Source of the DNA: Turritopsis dohrnii
Lineage: Eukaryota; Cnidaria; Hydrozoa; Anthoathecata; Oceaniidae
DNA: 64,000 nucleotides
NCBI GenBank assembly: GCA_027922465.2
Contig: BQMF02000099.1
Location: 1 to 64,000 of the forward strand
Reading direction: 5' to 3'
Below, piece by piece: positions 55,637-64,000 of this stretch. Position numbers and translations under genes: made by a program. The stretch's first letter is position 1, and every line of letters begins with the position of its first letter. The notes below the pieces were generated by a model. The model worked only from the letters and a program-made list of their open reading frames with translations, had not been told where the DNA came from and searched no databases.

Positions 55637-55871
55637 TTAATAAGATAGTGTATTTCAGCCTTTATAAAAAGAAACTCTAACTATAATGCATTTGCCAAAT
55701 TGCATATTACCTTAAATCACTCTTTCCATTAGATAAAATTTCTAAAGAAAGACAGTAAATCATTTTGCACATTGTCACACATTCTGTAAAGACTTTTTAA
55801 AAGTATCCAGATCAAGGAAAATTCAATAAATATCTGCAAAAATGTTTATAATTTTCAAAATGATTGTTTAC

Positions 55872-55905
55872 TTTTAAATTCTTTCCTTGTTTCTTCATTG
55901 GCCAT
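55872..55905 (-). pseudogene. Orphan first exon paralogous to exon 1 of the 10.9-kb gene
   Basis: A 34-base ATG exon of the same length, with acceptor-like TTTTCCAG before it and donor GTAAAC after it, encodes MANEETRKEFK. It differs from the copy A exon by two residues. The next acceptor-like site (TTTTTGCAG, near 55840) leads into a frame that stops after three codons, and no exon 2 homologue was found. It is either dead or spliced to an exon I missed. Confidence 0.5.
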
Positions 55906-56187
55906 CTGGAAAACAATATATTCATATCACTTATTATAGACTAATTAACTATAGTTGATTTTTTCTTTTCCTAAAAATGAGAATAAAATGACTAAATAAG
56001 TTACATTTTTTAAACTTAAATGAAGTAATACTTAAATGATGTAATTTTTGAAGTTTGAAACTTTCAGAGGTTCAAAATTACAGAGTTACAAAACCGAGTT
56101 ACGCATTATGACGTCACCAACGGAGTTAGTAACTCAAAAAATTTTTTATTATTTATTTTTTTCGAGTTACTACTAACTAACTCGGAA

Positions 56188-57012
56188 ATTTTATTCTGGT
56201 TAAATTTTCCCAAGGTATTGACTCGGAAAGTTTTATTTGCTACACGTTTTCCAAGTTAGTGAATAAAAACTAAATCACAAAATGAAATGAAATGACAACA
56301 CTTTAAGTTCACCAAACGATGTATACACTATTACGCATTCAGAGTTATTTTTTTCAAAGTTCATTTCTTTTTAGTCAAAAAAGTAAAAGTATATATTTCA
56401 GAAAGGTACTAAAAAAATTACAAATTCGGATATGTATATTATATATAAATTTTAAAAAATAGATAAAATAGATTCAAAACTAATTTCTATGAGAAAGGCC
56501 TCTACTATTGTGTATCGAAATAAAATAGCACGGAGATAAATGTTGCGCAGGTTGAGTGTTTTTAGTCAAAAAAGGAGGAAATTATAAAAGTTTTTCGATT
56601 TTCGTGAAAATGTGCATGTAGGACAATTTGCAATTTGGAAATCCTTCGTTCATATTTGAACCCAAAAGTTCATTTGAGGAAGAATTTGGACTAATTTTTA
56701 AAAGTGCTTAGATTTACAATAAGAACAAATCAATGTTGACAATTTCGACAATGGGGGTCAATTTTTACACTTTGGTCAAAAGTGTAAAACTTGATTTTTT
56801 TCACCAACTTTATAAATGTAGGCCTTTTTATCCAAATAGTGTATTGCTTGAATATCTGGTCCACAATTCTCTTTTGATTTCATTTCAGTTCATTTTGTGA
56901 TTTAGTTTTTATTCACTACCTTGAAAAACATACATAACACAAATTAAAAATTCCGAGTTACTAGCTCAGAAAACGTATAGCAAATAAAACTTTCCATGTT
57001 GATAACTGGAAA
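56188..57012. repeat. Inverted repeat with arms of about 120 bp
   Basis: The arm at 56188-56301 (CTTTATTTGCTACACG-like reading toward CACAAAATGAAATG) matches the reverse complement of 56880-57012. Short GAGTTACTAACTCGG-type motifs recur beside the arms (56086-56180 and 56947). In copy A only the left arm remains (about 11205-11315). It is probably a foldback element. Confidence 0.6.
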
Positions 57013-58158
57013 AAAACCAGAAAAAAAATAAAAGGAAAAAAATATATATCACAAAAATCATATATCAATTATTAACCATCATGTTTAAAAGTAAACTTGA
57101 GCTAACCCTAATAATTTTCTGTAAGCATTTTCCCACTATGATAATAAATACAATACTAGATATTCAACAAATTACTCGAATAAAGATTCAAATATCTCAA
57201 ATATCCTGGTGCTACATTATTGAGCATTATTTTCCGAAATGCGGAAAACAATTCTTAAATATTTCAACAGACCTGCAAAAAACAAAATTCGACATCGATA
57301 TTTCTTGATTAATTTAAAGTGCAATTATTAACAGTGTATATTATTTCATATTTTTTTTTCTTTCCAGTTTTGCTGATATTTTCCAGCTCCTGCCTTCTTT
57401 TCTCAACCATGCGTAATGTTTGGATGTCCGTTTACTTTTTTAGTCACTTTCCCTCTCCTTTTAAATATATCCACAGGGATATGTAGTATTATCAGTATAT
57501 TGAAATGAATTAGTTTACTTTAGTATTTGCATGCCTCTTGGTTATAAGGCACTTCAGATTTCTGCTTCCTCAAGATTACTAAAAATTTAAGCAAACTAAT
57601 TTAAAAATGCCATTTGATAAAAACTTCTTAAAGCAAGAGACACAATTGTGACCTATGTACTATGTCTATCAAATTAATCAACTTCGAAAGGAAGGATATT
57701 GTGATATAAATTAAGGGTATCTTAGAAAGTGAGCTCATGAAAGGAAGATCCAATATGGAGAACCTAAAAAAGAGATTTACCAATCATAAATGCGTCAAGA
57801 AAGAATCTTTCTCTGCAGCACTCTCTATAGCTAATGTGCAAACCAGTATTACTCTCCTTTATTTTCTGTTTCATATTTTTTATAAACCTTTAGATTGAGA
57901 ACAAAGAAGCAATAACACACACATGCCTTTCAATATTAGTTCACAATGAAATCCGAATTGTACTTTTCATGTTTTTATTGAATTGAATTTAACTTTTTAG
58001 GCCTTCTTTTAAGACCTCCTTTCCTCAATTTTTTTCGTATGACACAAATAAGTAAATAAAAAGTAAAAACAAAAAATCAATATAAGGGAAAGTACATTTA
58101 TAAAATTATAGTGAAGCAATTTCTAACAACCATTTGCTTACGATACACAAAATTCACT

Positions 58159-58479
58159 CTAAACTTTAGTATTATCCAGATACAAAGTCACATCATTTTT
58201 TCCAAGTTCTCTGCGTGTTTCCGAAACATCTTTCAATGGAAATTTAGGATTATATTGCCCAATTATTTGAAACTTCTGCATGGTAGGACTGTAAAACTAT
58301 TCTTCTTTTTTATGGAAGTTTCCAAAACTTTTTATTTCTTCGTCATGAACACCATCAACTATTTCAACCAACATGTCAGTAATTTGATTTTTATGAGTGA
58401 AGGAGATGTCCTTATTAATTTTGAATGAGTTTACTATTATGGAAACATAGTTGGTTTCGCTATGTACCTGCAGTTTCAA
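58159..58479 (-). pseudogene. Death-domain exon relic in duplication copy B
   Basis: The minus-strand frame runs from about 58479 to a TAG at 58161-58159 with one internal TAG after FHKKEE (58297). Before the stop it reads KINKDISFTHKNQITDMLVE, matching the start of the second Death repeat at 21.8 kb. After it comes SPTMQKFQIIGQYN and the final LKDVSETRRELGKNDVTLYL. Around 15 residues in the centre of the domain are missing compared with 21805-22400. The nonsense codon and the shortened core mark it as a pseudogene, though less decayed than the 19.3-kb relic. Confidence 0.75.
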
Positions 58480-58570
58480 TTGCGGGTTTTGATTATTAAT
58501 TGATAAATTTTGAAGTTCTGTAAAAATGGAAATGATACTGCTAGTTTCAATGTTAAAACATCATCATAAC

Positions 58571-58650
58571 GCTTGGTTTCCAATAAAATTATTTTTGTTG
58601 CGCAACCGTTTTGCAGCATTTTATTGCATAACGAGTGTAGGAAATTATTG
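58571..58650. mobile_element. Truncated Harbinger-type MITE
   Basis: CGCTTGGTTTCCAATAAAAT and the following 60 bases match the left arm of the MITE at 37241-37435. The right arm is absent. Confidence 0.65.
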
Positions 58651-58889
58651 TAGAGATAGGAGAAAGTTTTGCGAGGAAAAAGAAAGCGAAATTTCAGGGA
58701 TATACTTTCACGAATGAGTGATTAAATCTATTTTGGCGCAAAATAATCTTTCGCATTCATCTAAAAATAGTGAATTTCGCGTGTGATAAACTTTTGCGAT
58801 TTTCGGTTTTTGTGCTATTTTTTTCACTAAATATTTCGGAATCGTGACAAATAAAGCAAAAATTAATTGATTTCTACTGAAAAAGTAAT

Positions 58890-59300
58890 AATCTTAATTT
58901 AGTACGCACCGAAAAAATATTTATTTTAAAGGGTGCGCACCATAATTAAGATAAAAACAATTATTATCGAAAAATATGCGTACTAAATTAGGGTAAATCA
59001 AAATTATTTTCGTAGTCAGGTGTGCACTATCAATTAGGGACACTTTCATTTAAGTAACCTTCTCATGGAAGAGTACGACGAATTAACGATAAACCAAAGT
59101 AGAATTTTATAGAGTATTGATTATCTTGTATATTGCAAACTTTGTGAAACAGGAAAAACAAAATCCTGCGCAATTCAAGTAATTTTGCTTTAAAGTTTGC
59201 AGAAACGTATGAAGGGCGCACTAAATTAGGTGCCTTGAAAATTATATCTCAAATTGGATGCGCAACAAATTAGGGGGTGCACCAAATTAGGATAATTACG
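58890..59300. repeat. Element with recurring CTAAATTAGG motifs, possible MITE
   Basis: At least four copies of an ACTAAATTAGG/ACCAAATTAGG motif occur in both orientations. The outermost ones (ATCTTAATTTAGTACGCAC at 58892 and the reverse of a GTGCACCAAATTAGGAT stretch near 59290) resemble imperfect inverted ends. Copy A lacks this segment. Confidence 0.45.
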
Positions 59301-59804
59301 ATAATATCTGTATTGTCGAAAGAAAAACACGTCAAAACATGTGAAACTTGAGTTTTTTTCTTTAACTTAACTTTCGCGAATCCAAATGTCAGTCCTTTTC
59401 GCGGGAAATTACTTTCACAAAAATGGCCAAAAAACGCGAAACTTTCTCCCAGCGGAGCTATCTCAAACAGAGTAGTTATTTTTCACGGAAAATGTATTCT
59501 AATTGAGTCTCTAAGAATCAAAGGTTATAGATATTTAAGTAAACACACGGAGAAGAACAAAGAGGTGAAGAGAAGTGTAAAAACATGTTATAATCTCTTT
59601 TTGCATTCCGTATTACTTTTGTCTTTAGATGATAAAAGGTTTTATTAACTAAACATTTCAATTTTACGATCCTTTACTGAATTCAATCAAAATATGGATA
59701 AAGCTCTTTGACCCACTAGATTCTGCTCATTACTAGCACTGCTACCAAAGGATTCAGAGAATCGAGTACTATTTTTTTTTTATTATTTTACTTTATTTCT
59801 TTAT

Positions 59805-62081
59805 TTAAAGTTGGTAAAAAACAGTAGTTACATAATGTACTAATACAAACCAACATAAAATCATAAAACTATAAAATGTGAAATACACAGAGATAAAAAA
59901 TAATGAAGAGAAATAAATAAAAGAAACGACCATCTCAGAGGACTTTGCAAAGTTTGCACTGGCAATAAATTGGTGCTCGGCGGACCTCAGTCTTGAATTC
60001 ATTCAAGCCTGTTGCCTTTTTCGTTTCAGCTGACAAATGGTTCCAGGCTAATGTGCCTCGGAAAAGTTACACCAGCAATTCCTTTAGAAGAGGGAATTTC
60101 TAATACACTACCAGAGCGCAGACTAAACATTGTTGCTTTTCGGCAGAAAGTATCCCACATAAATTGAGGATTAATTTTATGCAAGGATTTAAATACTTCA
60201 ATCACTAGAAGTTCAAGGTTTCTAGCATGAATCGACTTTTGCCCTGTTTTAGTGAGAATATCAGTATAGCTGTGTCGAAACAAGCCACTTTTTACACATA
60301 ATGCTATTCTATGAAAAACCCATACTAATGGGCAATAGTTGAAACATGGAATGACGAAAGTATATATAACGTAAAAGGCCGTATTCGTAACAGAGCTTTT
60401 GTCTTCAAGGAAGCCTGATGACACATTCCCTTAATATGGGAATAAAAAGAAAGCTTATCATCTAGTGTTATACCAAGGAGTTTAACTTCCTTTGAAGGGT
60501 TAATGGTTGCAGTACCAATTTTGAAAACAATGTCTTTATTATCAACACCTAGGAACAGCATCTGAAACTTTTACGGGTTTGCGACAAAAAACATTGTTGT
60601 TAAACCAGTTTAAAGCAGATGTCATGTCAGAATGCAAGCTTTCCAACACTTCATCTAAAGTGGCTTTACAACTGACAAGAGTATTGTCGTCGGCAAAGTT
60701 GCAGATGTCACACTCCAGTACCGAAAACAGCAAATCATTAATAAAAACATTGAATAAAATTGGCCCAAGAACTGATCCCTGAGGAACACCCAAAAGAATG
60801 TCCAGCCATTCGCTGAAAGATGAACCTATACGAACACGCTGCTTCCTATCAGACAAGTAACTGTACAGCAATTTTAATGTATCATATCCAACACCATATG
60901 CTGCCAACTTGGCTATCAATAGATCATGACGTAGACAATCAAAGGCTTTGGACAGATCCATCAAAATTGCACCCACTTTGTCGGAGTTTGAAAGGGACTT
61001 TTGCCACTGTATAAGCATATTTAACAATGCATACTGACAGCTATATCCCCGACGAAATCCACAAAGGTATTTTGACAAAATAGAGTTCAAAAAAGGCTGC
61101 AGTTGCTTGGCCATCAACCTTTCAAAAATCTAAAATACAACAGGCAGCAAACTAATAGGGCGGTAATTTCCCTTATCAAGAGTATTTCCCTTCTTGTGTT
61201 GTGGAATGACATCGGCGAGAGATAAATGGTCAGGAAACACAGAAGAACCAACGATAGAGCTATTAAAGCACTTCGTGAGCACTGGTGCGCATTCCTGAGC
61301 AGCAAGTTTCAAAATGTTCGTAGGAATTTGACCGCTAACCTTCTTACTTTCACCCAAGGCTAGAATTTCCTTTAGCATATCTTCCTGAGAAACTTCAGCC
61401 AAATCAAAAGAAATATGCGACTTAAATCTAGATCGAATAGATGCAATACTTGGATGAGACGCATATTTCTCAATGGATGAGAGTACCGGGTCCTGGTCAT
61501 GGAGAACCACACGGTATAGGAAGTATATCTAGGTTAGCAATGATTTTGTTGAAGTGTTGATTAAATACACTTGCAACTTCCAATTCGCTTTTGAACATTT
61601 TGCCTTCGTCAACCAAAACAATGCTTTCTTTTCCGACTACAACTTTTTCACTGAAAAACGGTTTCACGGTTTTCCAAAAATCTTTCTTCAATGTTCTTTT
61701 GCTGAAGTTGGTAAAGAAAGCTTTTTTATCTCGCCTGTTTATGTTGACAACCAAATTTCTCTGTCTCTTATAAGCTTTTAAATCATCAGGATTACTAGAA
61801 CTGTTTGCAGCTTTCTTAAGACGTGAGCGTCTCATAATGGCTTTCCTGAGAGCCTTAGAGACATGGGGCTGGTTATTGGCCCGGACAAACTTGGTTTTCA
61901 TTGGAGCGTGCTTGTCTAGTACAGTAATAAATTTTTGTTGAAAAACTTCATAATTTACCATATCATCAGAGTATCCAGAATATCCAGCATTCATGCAGCT
62001 ACCTAGTTCTGCTAAAAAAAACATCCCTATCAAAGTCTTTGTATTTACGATAGAATACCTTTTTAGCAGAACCTTTTCCAA
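59805..62081 (-). pseudogene. LINE ORF2 linker, reverse transcriptase and C-terminus, several frameshifts
   Basis: After the first frameshift the linker continues (62081-61497). A second frameshift lies near 61505, and RT then runs 61510-60542 with one in-frame TAG at 61132-61130. Motifs: NYRPISLLPVV, CGFRRGYSCQYAL, motif A MDLSKAFDCLRHD, VPQGSVLGPILF, and motif C FADD (intact). A third frameshift near 60550 precedes the thumb block (KLLGITLDDKLSFYSHI), and two more occur before the final YCPLVWVFHR and C-terminal segments. All catalytic residues survive despite the breaks, so the element died fairly recently. Confidence 0.82.
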
Positions 62082-62712
62082 AAGTAGTTTTCAGCATAGT
62101 GTAGATCAGAGAATGATGGTCACTTAACCCAGTTTCGATAGTTCCTGTATTCATGAGAGAGTGTTTTCTGTTGGAAAGAATCAAGTCGATGCAAGATCCA
62201 GATGAAGCTTTCCAACAGGTTTTTTCTCTCATATGATTGTGAAGAGAGTGATTCAGAAGAAATTCACCCAAATCAGGGTTTGCCGGATCTAGGTTAAGAT
62301 CACCATCTATTATAATATTGTCATATTCAGCATAAAAATTAAGTGCATCAGAAAGCTGCCCTAGAAAAAACTGGATATTCTGTTTAGGTGGTCTATAAAC
62401 ATTACATAAAAGCCACTTTTGCTTGCGTAAATTTAGATCCACTAATATCACTTGCACATCAGGGTGAAAGCAGAACCTATCTGGGTGACGAGAGGGCAAT
62501 TCATTTCGAACAAAAGTGAGAAGACCACCACTATACTCTGACACATCTAACCGATATGGTTTTGAAAAACCTTCCATCATAAACAAACCCGAAGGAAATG
62601 AAGTATCCAGTTTTGTTTTGGCGATAGTAAGGACATCGACCGAATCATTCAGTAGACACCTCAGATTTTCAAATTTATTTCTAATAGAATTTATGTTAAT
62701 ATAGCCAATCAT
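61999..62712 (-). pseudogene. LINE ORF2 N-terminal APE endonuclease part
   Basis: An ATG-less but open frame of 238 codons. Motifs: NINSIRNKFENL, the TKLD region (usually TETKLD), YSGGLLTFVRN, NVYRPPKQ, IDGDLN (metal-binding Asp and Asn kept) and SDHHSLIY (catalytic His). It would nick target DNA to prime reverse transcription. It ends at a frameshift next to a run of eight A (62012-62019). Confidence 0.8.
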
Positions 62713-62835
62713 AACATTTTTTGGATTTTTCTGCCTAATCGACGTCAGGTGTTGGTGTTCTTTGACAATACTTGGAGATTTCTCAACTGTGTAATCTGCA
62801 TCAATAGCTATCCTATGAGTTGGCCGTTTCTTCTT

Positions 62836-64000
62836 TCAATACTTGTTCATATAATTTGCAAAATTCTTTGTCATTAATTTTGATCCATTTTTATTAAGAT
62901 GTAATTTACTCCAGTTTAGATGAGACTTATTGATATTTTCATGCGAAATGAAGCAGATATTCCTCACAGCACATTTTTTCGCAAGCAATTTATTGACAGA
63001 TTTTGCTTTATTGCTAAAACTGTCATCTCTGAAAACTAGTCCCGAAACAATAACAGATGTCTTTTCACTGCTCGAGTTAATCGCCAACTGTACAATAGAG
63101 TCTGCTATATCATCTGGGCTTTTGTCAGAGTTTAAGTCATTTGTGCCGGTGTGAATGATGACAACATCTGGGTTTTCTTTCAATGTAGGTTTAATGTATT
63201 CGTTCATACATTTTGTTTTCGCGCCGGAAAAAGATCGTATCGTGATTCGATGGCTATTTGTCAACTTATCCATTATGTTCATACCTTTTACATCCTTTAT
63301 CATGCTATCACCAAGGATAAAAGTAACTCGAGGAGTTTGGTGTTGAATGGTTTCATCTCTATCATTTTCTGGATCCGCATCGGATTTCACATTGGATTCA
63401 ACCAATGATTCAACAACGGAATCGGAAACGAAATTTATATCAGTATGAACATCATAGCCAAAGCCTTGTTCCTCATCGATGTTATAATTTGCGAGGTTTT
63501 CTAATCGTTTCTTTAACGTCGCTCTCTCTTAAGACTTTGCCAATAAATTCGTTTGTTTGTGAATTTCTCTTACCACCGATAACTGATCCTTCATAACAGT
63601 TTCTTCATCGATTGATCTTTCTATTGACGTATTAATAGTTTTTATGGCGTTCGACGATGGACTTATTGTGTTGTTAATTACTTCTAACGTTTGTGTTGCT
63701 ATGTTGTTTTTAACTGTTAATTTTTGATTCTGTGAAGAGAAATTGTGCTCGTCACGGTTTATGATTTCATCGTGTTTATTTAGCAACAAGAATAAGTTTT
63801 TGATAATTTCTTGCTTTCGTTCCAGTTCATTCTTGTAGAATTCAATTTCTTCCAACAAAAATTGTTCATTTGTTTTGATGCAATTTTGAGGTTGCAAGCA
63901 CACGTCATTTTCGTCGTTTACTGACTTCTCAAACGCTTCATCCAAAAACTTTTCTATACTTTCAATGCTTTCAGTAACTGTCCCCCTTATCAATTTATGA
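62836..64000 (-). pseudogene. LINE ORF1 with coiled coil and SGNH-esterase-like domain, one internal stop
   Basis: The frame is open from the right edge to TAA at 63531-63529, then continues in the same frame to a stop at 62836. The N-terminal part has a coiled coil (EEIEFYKNELERKQEIIKNL). The C-terminal part is an SGNH/GDSL-type domain: block I ILGDSMIKD, block III IHTGTNDL, and a late HLN (block V His). In CR1-type LINEs such esterase ORF1 proteins are thought to aid RNA or membrane association. Apart from the single stop the protein looks whole. The true start lies beyond the window. Confidence 0.8.

Larger units (their letters stand above)
55850..59580. repeat. Segmental duplication copy B (partner at 10.86-19.75 kb)
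   Basis: Same order of blocks as copy A, but without the LINE and the Helentron-like element. It instead carries about 0.9 kb of extra MITE-like DNA (58571-59480). It keeps a Death-domain exon relic (58.2 kb) and the first exon of the small gene (55.9 kb). Confidence 0.85.
59770..64000 (-). mobile_element. Long CR1-like LINE, near full length, running off the right edge
   Basis: On the minus strand, ORF1 (64000-62836) is followed by ORF2 (62712-59805) and an A-rich 3' end at about 59770-59810. ORF2 has endonuclease, RT and C-terminal parts. Stops and frameshifts break both ORFs. It is the most complete retroelement in the window. Confidence 0.88.

Noticed and set aside
1..64000. CRISPR array or bacterial operon features
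   Set aside because: No regularly spaced repeats of the right size; introns, LINEs and Polinton genes show that the DNA is eukaryotic.

Overview
The window is repeat-rich, AT-rich DNA from an animal nuclear genome. It has introns with GT-AG borders, a Polinton/Maverick element, several non-LTR retrotransposons, Penelope-like elements, piggyBac, a Ty3/gypsy relic, MITEs and tRNA-headed SINEs. The only convincing host genes are Death-domain genes. This mix suggests an aquatic invertebrate (a cnidarian, sponge or bivalve would all fit), but nothing seen fixes the phylum.

Layout. 0-6.8 kb: one end of a Polinton, with a partial unknown gene, two small unknown genes, a retroviral-type integrase, a small SAP-like protein and a protein-primed family B DNA polymerase. 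7.1-10.4 kb: a repeat present as two direct copies; the first carries an extra segment of about 0.8 kb. 10.5-10.9 kb (minus): a small two-exon gene. 10.9-19.75 kb: copy A of a segmental duplication whose copy B lies at 55.85-59.58 kb. Copy A was enlarged by a LINE insertion and by a 3.9-kb element with Helentron-like ends. 19.7-20.5 kb: RTE-like LINE relic.

21.8-26.4 kb (minus) is the biological centre. A 2.5-kb exon encodes a superfamily-1 helicase-like P-loop ATPase with a possible decayed NERD-like N-terminus. Two phase-matched exons follow, one a fibronectin-III-like domain and one a shortened duplicate of it. Further downstream is an exon with two tandem Death-fold domains. Decayed copies of the Death exon lie at 19.3 and 58.2 kb, so the window samples a duplicating Death-domain gene family that may belong to an immune or cell-death repertoire.

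28.7-36.9 kb: Penelope-like, piggyBac and SINE relics, a 1.0-kb near-perfect tandem duplication, and a MITE with perfect 34-bp inverted ends. 37-44 kb: two more MITEs, an old repeat present twice, and a second Helentron-like element (2.1 kb). 44.9-54.8 kb: RTE-like relic, a Jockey/CR1-like LINE, and a degraded Ty3/gypsy element that inserted into a duplicated RTE copy; the paralogous copy shows the empty site. 55.4-59.6 kb: duplication copy B. 59.8-64 kb: a long CR1-like LINE with an SGNH-esterase ORF1, broken by stops and frameshifts and running off the right edge.

Coordinates of relics and repeat borders were judged by eye and may be off by tens of bases. Many long open frames here begin at TTG, CTG or GTG and are exon or relic fragments, not complete genes.
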